A stretch of DNA of 64,000 bases from Oceanobacillus polygoni (GCF_008304605.1 NZ_PIJY01000020.1:82298-146297); one strand, 5' to 3'. Shown: positions 7,882-16,320, counted from the first letter of the stretch. The notes: generated by a model from the letters alone, not told the origin. Numbers and translations: made by a program.

Positions 7882-8505
7882 ATGCAGATAAAGGGAATGC
7901 CATTAGGTCCTATTGGAACAAATTGCTATATTGTTTATGATAATGGGAATGCATTGCTAATCGATCCAGGTGCAGAGGCTGATAAAATTAAAGCGTTTTT
8001 AGAACGAGAGGGACTACAGGTTCAAGCAATCTTATTGACACATGCTCATTTTGATCATATTGCTGCACTAGATGATATACGAGAGGTTGTAGATGCAGAC
8101 GTTTATATACACGAGAATGAGCTTTCTTGGTTGTCAGATCCGCAAATGAATGGATCTTATAAGCTATTAGGAAATGAAATCGTAATGAAGCCAGCTGAAT
8201 CCACTTTGAAAATGGGGCCCATGCAAATAGGAGATTTTACGTTTGAAGTTATTCATACGCCTGGTCATTCACCTGGTAGTGTCAGTTTTCTATTTGATCA
8301 ACATGAATTTATTATTAGTGGTGATGTTTTGTTCTACCACGGGATTGGTAGAACAGATCTTCCAGGTGGAAGTATGAAAGAGATTGAAGCTACTATCCAA
8401 CATAAATTATATCGATTGAAGGAATCTTTCACGGTTTATCCTGGGCATGGACCACAAACGACAATTGGTGAAGAGAAGCAGAATAATCCCTTTGTTCGTG
8501 CATGA
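7882..8505 (+). CDS. yqgX: MBL-fold metallo-hydrolase YqgX (glyoxalase II-like)
   Basis: 207 residues from the ATG at 7882, which follows TTGGAGG; Bacillus YqgX is about 211. The frame is open 61 codons further up, to 7699, but that stretch is the structured relic and no known family member has such an extension. The metallo-beta-lactamase metal motif THAHFDHIAALDD is near residue 57, followed by HTPGHSPGSVSF, SGDVLFYHGIGRTD and the last histidine in YPGHGP. These bind two metals in hydroxyacyl-glutathione or bacillithiol hydrolases. The native substrate is not known; a role in methylglyoxal detoxification is an inference from the family. Confidence 0.9.
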   Translation: MQIKGMPLGPIGTNCYIVYDNGNALLIDPGAEADKIKAFLEREGLQVQAILLTHAHFDHIAALDDIREVVDADVYIHENELSWLSDPQMNGSYKLLGNEIVMKPAESTLKMGPMQIGDFTFEVIHTPGHSPGSVSFLFDQHEFIISGDVLFYHGIGRTDLPGGSMKEIEATIQHKLYRLKESFTVYPGHGPQTTIGEEKQNNPFVRA

Positions 8506-8537
8506 AAGTATAACCGGTTATAGTTAAGTTCAAGACG

Positions 8538-8580
8538 GAAAAACCCCTGCATCTCATTAGAATGCAGGGGTTTTCAGCTT
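8538..8580. terminator. Bidirectional terminator, yqgX / yqgY
   Basis: AAAACCCCTGCAT pairs with ATGCAGGGGTTTT around a nine-base loop between two convergent genes. T-runs or A-runs flank it on both strands. Confidence 0.9.
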
Positions 8581-8582
8581 TT

Positions 8583-8825
8583 TTAATGTCCGAAGCCAGG
8601 CACAAGAATAAACTCGGAATACCACGTAAAGCCAATCATGAAAATGGTACAATACGCTCCAAATAAATACATGTACATGCGTTCAGATAACTTTAAATAA
8701 CTTACTGTAAGGAAAAATGCCGTTTGAGCCAGGAATAGTAGCGCAGTATTCGTCATATCACCGATATAAAACATTACTGTAAAAATACCTGTCCAAAAGG
8801 CAAGAACACGAAACATTCGATCCAT
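8583..8825 (-). CDS. yqgY: Membrane protein YqgY (DUF2626)
   Basis: 80 residues with three hydrophobic segments (FRVLAFWTGIFTVMFYIG, TALLFLAQTAFFLTVSYLKL and YMYLFGAYCTIFMIGFTWY), ending FILVPGFGH. This is the DUF2626/YqgY pattern, and B. subtilis YqgY has 82 residues. AGGAGGGGGAAG lies before the ATG. The neighbour yqgX is the expected one. There is no known function. Confidence 0.85.
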   Translation of the reverse strand: MDRMFRVLAFWTGIFTVMFYIGDMTNTALLFLAQTAFFLTVSYLKLSERMYMYLFGAYCTIFMIGFTWYSEFILVPGFGH

Positions 8826-8899
8826 GTCTTCCCCCTCCTTTTAGGTAGCCTTTTCATTGTTATTATATATGAGGAATTGCGTATTGTAAACGAATGTCA

Positions 8900-9607
8900 T
8901 TAAACAATTGAAAGATCAGCTAGATAACTGCAATTTCCACAATTGTTCGTAAACATATTTTCCTCAAACTTAAGACTTGATCCTTCAAATAATACATCAA
9001 ACATACCTTTTAAGAATAAATAGTGCATATGACAAACAACCGCTTGGTTTTTCATAACTATTTCCTTAAAAGGACAGTTATTCACAAGAAGACGTACATT
9101 GTTATTTGCTTCATCATAAGTAAAGGAGGGGTAAAGTCCCAATACTTCCGTTGCTCCCTCAAGAATGCGAAGCTTTTCCTTTGTAGAAAGATTATTATAA
9201 TTTAATAGTTGAAGATCCTCTATATATTGATGACCATGTTTTTTACCTATTGTATAGAGCGCTTGTTCACCAACTTCTCCAAGCTCCATCAATGCTTCTA
9301 ACGCAATGGAAGATAGGGTCTTATAATCCCTTGACGGGAAGCTTAATTCAATTACCTCTTCTGATAGCCGGTACATTTTACTTGGTCTTCCGCCTTTTCC
9401 GGTTCTCTTAAAATGAGTTGTAACAAGCTTTATCTCTTCAAGTTTCGATAAATGCAGTCTTGCTACATTAGAATGAATGTCAAAATGATTAGCTATTTCA
9501 AGCACACTTACGTCTTTATGGCTTTTAAGAATATATTGATAAATATGGTACCTTGTTGGGTCACTTAGTACATTTGTAACTTTGAGTGTATTGTCCACAT
9601 AAATCAC
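8900..9607 (-). CDS. HTH transcriptional regulator with C-terminal four-cysteine site (SufR/COG2345-like)
   Basis: 235 residues. An ArsR/MarR-type winged helix occupies about residues 7-80 (LSDPTRYHIYQYI, then HSNVARLHLSKLEEIKLV, with the wing KGGRPSKMYRLS). A middle helical domain follows. The C terminus carries four cysteines arranged C-x13-C-x29-C-x2-C (NNCPF, VVCHM, NNCGNC). This is the layout of COG2345 regulators, whose best-known member, SufR, binds an iron-sulfur cluster. I infer redox, iron or NO sensing. It replaces the yqgZ-yqhA-yqhB block found here in B. subtilis and lies 84 bases after comGG on the same strand, but it has its own promoter with a perfect inverted repeat. Confidence 0.75.
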   Translation of the reverse strand: MIYVDNTLKVTNVLSDPTRYHIYQYILKSHKDVSVLEIANHFDIHSNVARLHLSKLEEIKLVTTHFKRTGKGGRPSKMYRLSEEVIELSFPSRDYKTLSSIALEALMELGEVGEQALYTIGKKHGHQYIEDLQLLNYNNLSTKEKLRILEGATEVLGLYPSFTYDEANNNVRLLVNNCPFKEIVMKNQAVVCHMHYLFLKGMFDVLFEGSSLKFEENMFTNNCGNCSYLADLSIV

Positions 9608-9616
9608 CTCGGTAGC

Positions 9617-9642
9617 TTTAATACCTTTATTATAGTATTAAA
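9617..9642. promoter_or_regulatory. Palindromic operator around the -10 of the HTH regulator gene
   Basis: TTTAATAC and GTATTAAA form a perfect 8+8 inverted repeat around ten bases that contain the minus-strand -10 hexamer TATAAT (9629-9634). It starts ten bases from the start codon of the regulator, so it is the natural place for autorepression. The -35 region is weak. Confidence 0.6.
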
Positions 9643-9690
9643 AATGCTTAATTAGTGATAAAAACAGAGTTTGTTAAAAAATGTACAAAC

Positions 9691-10062
9691 TTAATCTTCT
9701 TTTATAAGTGTTTTAGTGAACGTATAAATCGTATCATAATCGTTTGTTGTAATATTAAAAGTTAATTCATACATTGTATTTTCTATTGAAATGATAGTAA
9801 TGCTCACGTGACCATTAGGAAACTGATAGCTAACTGTAGGAGGATGATATTTATCTATTATTTCCGATTTTACTTTTTCATATCCCATTTGAAAGAGGGT
9901 CTCTATTTTTATTTGTTGAATGTGTCTATCAGTAAGTTCAATATCATGCCGGTAACTATAAACAGTAGTCATCATAATCATACAAATCAATGCCGTTATA
10001 AAAAGTACATATGGAAGTATTACTCCATGTTCATTCCTAATATTTGGCGAACTTTTTCTCAT
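9691..10062 (-). CDS. comGG: Competence pseudopilin-like protein ComGG
   Basis: Last gene of the competence pilus operon; 123 residues. The N terminus MRKSSPNIRNEHGVILPYVLFITALICMI (split here by its basic leader and long hydrophobic helix) fits a minor pseudopilin, although the usual GFTxxE is degenerate to HGVILPY. That is typical of ComGG, which helps assemble the DNA-uptake pilus. GGGGAGAAAT precedes the ATG, and the start overlaps the end of comGF by 26 bases. The call rests mainly on operon position. Confidence 0.85.
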   Translation of the reverse strand: MRKSSPNIRNEHGVILPYVLFITALICMIMMTTVYSYRHDIELTDRHIQQIKIETLFQMGYEKVKSEIIDKYHPPTVSYQFPNGHVSITIISIENTMYELTFNITTNDYDTIYTFTKTLIKED

Positions 10063-10486
10063 ATTTCTCCCCCGAAGTGGTAATCACTGTAACTTGAACC
10101 CCGTAGGGCAGGGGAGTGAAGGTAATACCTTCAACATCCCTTAAATAGATTTCATGTCCTTTTCCGTTGACTTGCCTCCTAATAAGTGACCCATACAATT
10201 CAAGTGACGCTGTAATTTGTTCGTGCGGTTTTATTAAATACAGTTTTCCAGTTGTTACTTGTATATTCGTTGCGTCAATAATGTCATCTCGAACGAACTG
10301 AAAAAATTGCTGAACTGAAATTTCACTGTAATTTGATTTTGAATTCACACTTTGAATCATGTACCCTAATAGAGGTAAGCTGATGGAAAGAATGGTAATC
10401 ATCAATAAAACCGTTACAAACGTGAATCCTTTTTCAGGATGCTGGTAATCCGTAAATGCAAAGCTGTTCATTGGTATTTTTCGCAT
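10037..10486 (-). CDS. comGF: Competence minor pseudopilin ComGF
   Basis: 149 residues from the ATG at 10486, which has GGAATGGAATA before it. A longer reading to 10561 would overlap comGE by about 128 bases and lacks a binding site. The prepilin-like helix is KGFTFVTVLLMITILSISLPLLG. The expected glutamate at +5 is replaced by Thr/Val, as is common for ComGF. A strand-rich C-terminal domain follows (FVRDDIIDATNIQVTTGKLY). It forms part of the minor pilin complex that primes the transformation pilus. Confidence 0.85.
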   Translation of the reverse strand: MRKIPMNSFAFTDYQHPEKGFTFVTVLLMITILSISLPLLGYMIQSVNSKSNYSEISVQQFFQFVRDDIIDATNIQVTTGKLYLIKPHEQITASLELYGSLIRRQVNGKGHEIYLRDVEGITFTPLPYGVQVTVITTSGEKYEKKFAKY

Positions 10487-10778
10487 TATTCCATTCCACA
10501 CATCCTTTAATAAATTCGTCTTCAAGCAGGAATTCAAATTGAACTTCCATACTAGAATCAATTGTTTGTGTAAATGTTACAGGAAGTTTCATATCCGAAT
10601 TCCAAATAAATTCCTGCAATTCGTCATGGAGTAAGTAAGCTAGTTTTCGGCGATCACTTAATACTTTCTGTTCTGTATCAAGTGTAGAAATGATTGGCAT
10701 AAATGTAGCAATCGTTGTAAACACAATACTTGAAGCAATTAATACCTCTATTAATGAAAATCCATTACGATTCTGCAA
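10434..10778 (-). CDS. comGE: Competence minor pseudopilin ComGE
   Basis: I place the start at the TTG at 10778, seven bases after AAAGGTAGG, giving MQNRNGFSLIEVLIASSIVF and about 114 residues. This is a short basic leader and a textbook type III signal cleaved by the prepilin peptidase ComC. An upstream TTG at 10799 would lengthen the leader but has no good binding site. The start overlaps the end of comGD by 14 bases. Two cysteines near the C terminus (KGCVEWNNA and EQLCIYG) could form a disulfide outside the cell. Confidence 0.88.
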   Translation of the reverse strand: MQNRNGFSLIEVLIASSIVFTTIATFMPIISTLDTEQKVLSDRRKLAYLLHDELQEFIWNSDMKLPVTFTQTIDSSMEVQFEFLLEDEFIKGCVEWNNAKNTNEQLCIYGLPAS

Positions 10779-11217
10779 TATAAAACCTACCTTTCCCAAA
10801 CTGAAAGACGATACGATATTCGGTATAAGTGGTCGTTATATGAATCGTTCGTGGATATAAAAACGTACCTTTCCCATTAAAACGAATATCGCTATTTTGT
10901 CTATAGTCAACTGCCCATCCAGTAGGATAAACGCGCTCCAAAATTATTTTACTGTCCTGAAAGACTTTATAATTATCTTTATAGAAACGGATAAAAATAT
11001 CCTCACCTGCAGTCAAATAGGACATGTTTTGTACGTATAGTACATCGATTTCAAGTGTTTCCAAGAACTGTTTGTCCTTTTTCTTTTCAAAAAATTCTAA
11101 TTGAAAGGGTGGGAAAATCACGATAATAATTGAAAAGATAGCAAGAACAAAGAGGACTTCCAGCATTGTAAAACCATTGTTGGTCTTAAGGCGCTGATAC
11201 AATACCTTTATTTCCAT
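10765..11217 (-). CDS. comGD: Competence minor pseudopilin ComGD
   Basis: Up to 150 residues with the prepilin motif NNGFTMLEVLFVLAIFSIIIVIF after a basic leader (YQRLKTN), then a strand-rich globular domain. The ATG at 11217 has no obvious ribosome binding site. A TTG five codons later (11202) has GGAAATAAAGG before it and may be the real start. It overlaps the end of comGC by 32 bases. It is a minor component of the DNA-uptake pilus. Confidence 0.88.
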   Translation of the reverse strand: MEIKVLYQRLKTNNGFTMLEVLFVLAIFSIIIVIFPPFQLEFFEKKKDKQFLETLEIDVLYVQNMSYLTAGEDIFIRFYKDNYKVFQDSKIILERVYPTGWAVDYRQNSDIRFNGKGTFLYPRTIHITTTYTEYRIVFQFGKGRFYIAES

Positions 11218-11497
11218 TTACAGAGTAGTTTAGTGCTTCTTCATTAGGACAGCTAAGTTGATCTTCGTTTAGGTAAATAGGTACTAACACACCTAAATTA
11301 CTTGGATACGAATTATTCTCCATATAATAAACATCTACTTGACCTTGAACAATTGATACAAGAGCGTCACAACCTTTGCTGTGAACCTCACTGCTCCGAT
11401 CCCCGAGATTGGGAACAATAAGAATAATTAACACAGAGATAATCAATAGAACGATTAGCATTTCGATCAACGTAAAACCACGACTATTATGAAACAT
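11186..11497 (-). CDS. comGC: Major competence pilin ComGC
   Basis: 103 residues and the clearest pilin of the set. The leader MFHNSRG is followed by FTLIEMLIVLLIISVLIILIVP with the +5 glutamate intact. Two cysteines (SKGCDA and LSCPNE) probably form the intramolecular disulfide known for B. subtilis ComGC. AAAGGAGTG lies before the ATG. This is the main building block of the transformation pilus that carries DNA across the wall. Confidence 0.94.
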   Translation of the reverse strand: MFHNSRGFTLIEMLIVLLIISVLIILIVPNLGDRSSEVHSKGCDALVSIVQGQVDVYYMENNSYPSNLGVLVPIYLNEDQLSCPNEEALNYSVNGNKGIVSAP

Positions 11498-11512
11498 AGA
11501 AAAACACTCCTT

Positions 11513-12562
11513 TTAGATTGTTTTAATTAACTGAAACATTGGCCACATCAACGTTATATAGATAAAAATGATGAATCCTGCCAAAATCGTAAAAAATATA
11601 GGTTGGACCAACGTGATGATTTTCATAATTTTTCTCTGAATTTCCTCCATTAGTAGCTCTGCATACATACTTAAGTCTTTTTCTAGTGCTTGCGCATCTG
11701 CATTTTTACTGAATATATTTGTCAGTTGTCCTTCGAGAAAAGAAAAAACGGTTAGTAAACTGGCGATGTGGACACCTCTTGATAATTCTGAAGTCATTTG
11801 TTGTGCATAGTAGGAAATAATAGGTAATTTTTTCTGTTGTGTCATTTGGTCCAGTATTTCTTTGAAAGACATTCCTGTTTTAAGTAGAGAGCTGAAATGT
11901 GTAGCGAAGTAAAAAGATGTCTGCAACTTTAAAAAGCTGCGGTAAAGTGGGATCGCACGATATATCTTTAATTGCTTTTCGATTGGCAAATTATCCTTTG
12001 TCAGAAACCAAACCAGAAGTATGACTCCGAGAACAATGAATAGAACAGCAGTAATGGTGCTGAGCATTTCAATTAAAATAATGGAAAGGTGGACGGTCGA
12101 TGAAGCAGACATACTTGTTTGGAAAATATCTTGAAAGGAAGGGAGGACACTTTGTTTGATAAAGTATAGAAGCAAAGCGAAGATAAACAATAATATGAGC
12201 GGGTATCTAGCTGCTTGTTGAAATTTTGTCGTATTTTTTATTCGATATTCATACATAGCTACACACTTCTTGATGCTTCCTTCAAGGTCTCCATTTCCTT
12301 TTACAAAATAAAGATAAGCAGTAATCATTGGATGGAAATTTGCTTGATCAAATGCTTTGTCAATAGACATACCGTCTTCAAGAGACTTCAAAATGGTGGT
12401 GGCAGGTTGTACTAATTCCTTATTCCATTGGATCGTTTCAATCGCATCCAGCAACTGATAGCCATTGGTTAATAAACGATGTAATAATCGGAGAAATCGA
12501 AGTTGAACGGCGCTGCCTAGCGTTTTCCTACGAATGATAAACCTTTTTAGATATGAAACCAT
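11513..12562 (-). CDS. comGB: Competence pilus platform membrane protein ComGB
   Basis: 349 residues from the ATG at 12562, with GAAGG nine bases upstream; a TTG two codons earlier is too close to that site. It is a GspF/PilC-type polytopic protein with two repeats of a cytosolic helical domain (LRLLHRLLTNGYQLLDAIE and SFYFATHFSSLLKTGMSFKEILDQM), each followed by membrane helices. It anchors the ATPase ComGA and the growing pilus. It overlaps the end of comGA by 35 bases. Confidence 0.92.
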   Translation of the reverse strand: MVSYLKRFIIRRKTLGSAVQLRFLRLLHRLLTNGYQLLDAIETIQWNKELVQPATTILKSLEDGMSIDKAFDQANFHPMITAYLYFVKGNGDLEGSIKKCVAMYEYRIKNTTKFQQAARYPLILLFIFALLLYFIKQSVLPSFQDIFQTSMSASSTVHLSIILIEMLSTITAVLFIVLGVILLVWFLTKDNLPIEKQLKIYRAIPLYRSFLKLQTSFYFATHFSSLLKTGMSFKEILDQMTQQKKLPIISYYAQQMTSELSRGVHIASLLTVFSFLEGQLTNIFSKNADAQALEKDLSMYAELLMEEIQRKIMKIITLVQPIFFTILAGFIIFIYITLMWPMFQLIKTI

Positions 12563-13535
12563 ATGCAAAAGCCTTCTTTCTTAAATACTCAAATGAATGA
12601 AATGTATCAAGTTCTGTTAACGGTTTCCCTTCAATGGTATTTTCTAATAATGTACCTTCGAGTAGTTCAAGAATTGCTGCTCTTCTAGTGAATTCACCTT
12701 TCATCTGCAATGGAAGTAATTGAAGTGCGGCAACTGCAATAAGCGATTGTTTCATATCACTTCGTTTGATCCCCATGTCGACTAAGCGATGAATCGTTCC
12801 CATAGCATTTTTTGCATGTAATGTACTTAGAACCAGGTGTCCTGTTAGTGATGCTTCAAATGCAAATTTAGCCGTATGTTTATCACGGATTTCACCTACC
12901 ATAATAATATCTGGGTCATGACGTAACGCTGCTTTTAAGCCTGTCTGATACGTAATACCTGCTTTTTCATTTACTTGTACTTGTAAAATATTATCCATGT
13001 TTTTTTCAATGGGGTCTTCTAAGGTTATTGTTTGATACGATTTTTCCTTTAAGATGGATTCCAGCAAGGCGTATAATGCTGTGGTCTTGCCGCTTCCAGT
13101 TGGCCCGGTTAGGAGGATGATTCCAGCACGATTTGACATCCATTCCTTCATTTTATTTAGTTGGCTTTTAAAAAGAAAAAGTTGTTCAAGTGTACGTTTT
13201 GTTTCTTGTGGAAGGATTCGAATTGCCAAACTTTCCGTTTGATGGAGAGGGAGTGTCGATAATCGTAATGAAAATAAATTGGATGTAGTTCTATGTTGGA
13301 TGGTGCCATTTTGAGGCTTTCTTGATTCACCAATATCCATTCCAGAGATAAATTTGTAGTAGGTGAGTAGTTGTTCATATTGTTTAAGTTTAATTCGGCT
13401 ATGCTTAACTCGTTTTCCTTGGATACGGAAATAAATGTCCGTGTAGTTGTTAAATGGATAGAAGTGAATGTCTGAAGCGTCCTCCTTGATCGAGGTATTG
13501 AGCAGGTTGTCTGATAATGTTGCAGTAGGATTCAA
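12528..13535 (-). CDS. comGA: Competence pilus assembly ATPase ComGA
   Basis: 335 residues; a GspE/PilB-type traffic ATPase without the long N-terminal domain. It has Walker A GPTGSGKTT at about residue 145, the Asp box ITLEDPIE, Walker B DPDIIMVGEIRD and the His box TGHLVLSTLHA. The start is a TTG at 13535, seven bases after AGGAGGTG. It powers polymerisation of the ComGC pilus. The operon runs comGA to comGG with every junction overlapping or within 16 bases. In Bacillus it is switched on by ComK. No clean AAAA-N5-TTTT box pair is visible, although the upstream region is very AT-rich. Confidence 0.95.
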   Translation of the reverse strand: MNPTATLSDNLLNTSIKEDASDIHFYPFNNYTDIYFRIQGKRVKHSRIKLKQYEQLLTYYKFISGMDIGESRKPQNGTIQHRTTSNLFSLRLSTLPLHQTESLAIRILPQETKRTLEQLFLFKSQLNKMKEWMSNRAGIILLTGPTGSGKTTALYALLESILKEKSYQTITLEDPIEKNMDNILQVQVNEKAGITYQTGLKAALRHDPDIIMVGEIRDKHTAKFAFEASLTGHLVLSTLHAKNAMGTIHRLVDMGIKRSDMKQSLIAVAALQLLPLQMKGEFTRRAAILELLEGTLLENTIEGKPLTELDTFHSFEYLRKKAFAYGFISKKVYHS

Positions 13536-13563
13536 TGGTGTTCACCTCCTTTTACTTTGCAAC

Positions 13564-13592
13564 AATATACTTTATTCGACGCGTTTTGATAA
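13564..13592 (-). promoter_or_regulatory. Candidate promoter of the comG operon
   Basis: On the minus strand TTATCA and TATATT are 17 bases apart, ending about 28 bases before the comGA start. The weak -35 is what one expects of a promoter that needs ComK. Confidence 0.5.
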
Positions 13593-13677
13593 ATCCCTTC
13601 TTTTTTATAAAAATTTTTGTATATAATTTTTATATTTGCAAATGATAAGCGTAAGACAGGTAATAGGGGTGGCTATG

Positions 13678-13863
13678 ATGTCAGGGAACGATTACTTGAA
13701 ATTTATGACCGAACAGGTTGTTTCGTATTTAGATTTACCATCAGAGGAAAGAAAGAAGCGAAAAGAAGCGCACAAGCAGCAGGATTCTTTCTATGCAACT
13801 CGATGGCTTGGCATGCTTCCATTTACATTAAAAATTATGTTTCAGAAGGAGAATAGCAGATAA
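13678..13863 (+). CDS. yqzE: YqzE family small protein
   Basis: 61 residues from the second ATG of a pair (13678), five bases after AGGGGTGG; the first ATG is too close to that site. The sequence MSGNDYLKFMTEQVVSYL, then EERKKRKEAHK and RWLGMLPFTLKIMF, is the YqzE family, which lies next to the comG operon in Bacillus. A basic middle and an amphipathic C-terminal helix are visible. Function unknown. Here it is divergent from comGA and convergent with yqhG. Confidence 0.8.
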   Translation: MSGNDYLKFMTEQVVSYLDLPSEERKKRKEAHKQQDSFYATRWLGMLPFTLKIMFQKENSR

Positions 13864-13890
13864 ATTTACCTGCTATTCTTTATTTTTTAT
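13850..13890. terminator. Bidirectional terminator, yqzE / yqhG
   Basis: GAATAGCAG (13851-13859) pairs with CTGCTATTC (13870-13878), then a T-rich run. It overlaps the ends of both convergent genes. Confidence 0.8.
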
Positions 13891-14666
13891 AACGCATCTT
13901 GCTGCAAATACACGATACCGCCATTGATTACGTTCATAGCTATGTTCGGTTGATATCGTTTCATTAATGCTTCTTGTTCTTTTTGCATCTGCTCACTTTC
14001 TTCGTCTCCTTGGTAAAAATGCTTCAGCGTTTGAATTTCTTCCTCTAACAGCTCTGAAGATTTCTTAGCCCACGTATGTTCTTGCTCTTCAATATAGTTT
14101 GACAGAACTGCTTCCATTCGCAAGTAACCGCTTTTTATTTTAATCATTGGAGACAGTGTAAAACAATAATCGGAAATGGTTGTTTGTAATGAAAACTTCG
14201 TTAACAGATTCATCATATCTAATTTCATCATCCCGTTGACTAAATGTAAACCGATAGAAATAATTTCATCCTTCTTATGCTGACCTTGATAGCTAATTTT
14301 AAAATTAATAACTAACCAAGGATGTAAAGCGGTCTTTTCAGTTACGTCCATCGATTGAAATAGCTTTGTAAATTTTTCTTTTTCTTTTAAATGATTCATA
14401 ATTTGCTGCAGGCGAGGGCTGCCAAAATGAATCCACTCACCTTGTTCATCCCGTTTTTGTGGATTTGTAATGAGCGTAAGCTGCATTGGATCTCCAGTAC
14501 GGCCAATTTTTTTAATGTAGTGCCAGTAAAACGGCCGGTTCATTAACTCGCGATCCATCTGTTCATTTAATTGTATTTGTATCACACCGTCATGATTGGA
14601 AATAATTTCGCAATCCTTCGCAGAAAAGTAATCCGTTAAAAATTGGTTTAGATTAGTGATTGCCAT
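13887..14666 (-). CDS. yqhG: YqhG family protein, partner of the SNF2 helicase
   Basis: 259 residues from the ATG at 14666, which has GAGGAGAG before it and overlaps the end of yqhH by 14 bases, so translation is likely coupled. It is a soluble protein with an alpha/beta N-terminal half (HWVYIK-type strands around FYWHYIKKIGRTGDP) and a charged helical C terminus (SSELLEEEIQTLKHFYQG). It matches Bacillus YqhG by position and size and always seems to travel with yqhH. No catalytic motif is recognisable. It may be a regulator or substrate adaptor of the helicase, but that is inference from linkage. Confidence 0.8.
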   Translation of the reverse strand: MAITNLNQFLTDYFSAKDCEIISNHDGVIQIQLNEQMDRELMNRPFYWHYIKKIGRTGDPMQLTLITNPQKRDEQGEWIHFGSPRLQQIMNHLKEKEKFTKLFQSMDVTEKTALHPWLVINFKISYQGQHKKDEIISIGLHLVNGMMKLDMMNLLTKFSLQTTISDYCFTLSPMIKIKSGYLRMEAVLSNYIEEQEHTWAKKSSELLEEEIQTLKHFYQGDEESEQMQKEQEALMKRYQPNIAMNVINGGIVYLQQDAL

Positions 14667-16320
14667 AAAGTCTCTCCTCTGTTTCCACCATAGGATCATT
14701 TTTTGCTCCTTGAATAATGGAAGAAAGATTATTTAGTTTGATTCGTACCTCACCAGCAGAGGTGGATTCGTTATAGATGGACTCCATCTCTGATTCGATA
14801 CTTGAAATATTCAGCTCAGCTAGAATATCATCTAGGTTTCCAATTACTTTTTCGAATAGGTTTATCTTTTCATATAGAAGCTTCAATATATGCTCTTCAA
14901 TCGTGTTACGAATAACCAGATTATAGATATGCACATCCTTTTCTTGTCCAAAACGATGAATGCGTCCAATCCGCTGTTCAAGTCGCATTGGATTCCATGG
15001 AAGGTCATAATTAATTAGGTGGCTACAAAACTGAAGGTTAATTCCTTCACCACCAGCCTCAGTAGCAATCAAAACCTGTGCATGATCTTTAAACAGTTGT
15101 TTCATCCAGTCCTTCTTGCCGCGTTTAAATCCACCACGGAAAGGGACCGATGAAATACCGTGTTGCTGTAAATACCATTGTAAATAATATTGTGTCGCCC
15201 GGTACTCTGTAAAGACAATGACTTTCTCATCTCCTATAGATTTTATCAGTTCCACAACTTTTTCAGCTTTTACATGGTGTGGCAGCTCCTCAATTTTGGT
15301 AAGTAGCGGCTTTAATACTGCTGCATGATTATCACGCTCACTAATTTTAGATAATGACATGTAACAGGCTTCTCTTGATGAACATATTTCACGCAGGTAC
15401 GTAATCTTCGAAAATGTCGAGAACGCAATTGGAGTATTAACAAGGTCATCGTATACTTCACGAGCCGTTTCTGGAAAGTCAATCCATAAGGTTTCAATTT
15501 TCCGTTTGGATTCGGTAAGCTTTGTTGCTTTTCTTGTATTTCGAATCATCACTTTTTGAATCAATTGTTTTAAATAAGGATCTTGTTCCAATTTACGTCG
15601 ATCTTTACCATATTTTTCGATAAAGGAATCATAATTCCCTAAATGACCAGGGCGAAGTATTGTAATCAAATTAAAAATCTCAATCAATCGGTTCTGTACA
15701 GGTGTAGCCGTTAAAAGCAAGCAATATCTCTTCTTAATCGAACGTACAAATTGATAGTTTTTCGTTTTATGATTTTTTAGTTTATGCGCCTCATCAACTA
15801 GAATAAAGTCATACTCCGTATCGATTATTTCTTCTTGGTTTGGAGAACGCTTTGCTGTATCGAGTGAAGAGATGATAATCGGATTATCTTTCCAACTATA
15901 ATTCTTCCGATGTGCGACAGCTGGGATATAAAATTTTTCATTCAATTCTTTCACCCACTGATTAACAAGGGATGCAGGAACGAGAATAAGCGCATTTTTT
16001 ACTAATCCGCGAATCATGTATTCTTTTAAAATAAGTCCAGCCTCAATTGTTTTCCCTAATCCAACCTCATCTGCTAATATTGCCCGTCCATGCATCATTT
16101 CAATTGCTTGTTCAGCAACTTCGACTTGGTGATCTAAAAAGTCAACATGTGGTAGATAATCAAGTGCACGTAAACCATTAAAGGAAGGTGAGCTTGTTGT
16201 TAACTCCGCTTGATATGCCATCGAAAAGAGTTCCCAACCGGAGAAAGGTCCGTCCTTGTTAATGACTGACTCTAAATCATTGATAAAGGCAGAATCTTTT
16301 TGTAGTTCAATAGAATCCAT
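14653..16320 (-). CDS. yqhH: SNF2/RapA-type helicase YqhH
   Basis: 555 residues containing both RecA-like lobes of a Swi2/Snf2 ATPase and little else. Motif I is DEVGLGKTIEAG (about residue 88), motif II is VDEAHKLKNH, motif III is LLLTATPVQN, and motif VI is LEQRIGRIHRFGQ. Motif V appears as ATEAGGEGINLQF. Such enzymes move on double-stranded DNA or remodel RNA polymerase-DNA complexes (RapA). It forms a two-gene operon with yqhG and is divergent from the gcv operon, as in B. subtilis. The precise function is unknown. The start ATG is at 16320 with a weak GGGATGTG upstream. Confidence 0.9.
   Translation of the reverse strand: MDSIELQKDSAFINDLESVINKDGPFSGWELFSMAYQAELTTSSPSFNGLRALDYLPHVDFLDHQVEVAEQAIEMMHGRAILADEVGLGKTIEAGLILKEYMIRGLVKNALILVPASLVNQWVKELNEKFYIPAVAHRKNYSWKDNPIIISSLDTAKRSPNQEEIIDTEYDFILVDEAHKLKNHKTKNYQFVRSIKKRYCLLLTATPVQNRLIEIFNLITILRPGHLGNYDSFIEKYGKDRRKLEQDPYLKQLIQKVMIRNTRKATKLTESKRKIETLWIDFPETAREVYDDLVNTPIAFSTFSKITYLREICSSREACYMSLSKISERDNHAAVLKPLLTKIEELPHHVKAEKVVELIKSIGDEKVIVFTEYRATQYYLQWYLQQHGISSVPFRGGFKRGKKDWMKQLFKDHAQVLIATEAGGEGINLQFCSHLINYDLPWNPMRLEQRIGRIHRFGQEKDVHIYNLVIRNTIEEHILKLLYEKINLFEKVIGNLDDILAELNISSIESEMESIYNESTSAGEVRIKLNNLSSIIQGAKNDPMVETEERLYGNH

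Noticed and set aside
13593-13640. ComK boxes upstream of comGA
   Set aside because: The region is AT-rich, but no pair of AAAA-N5-TTTT motifs at an accepted spacing could be found.
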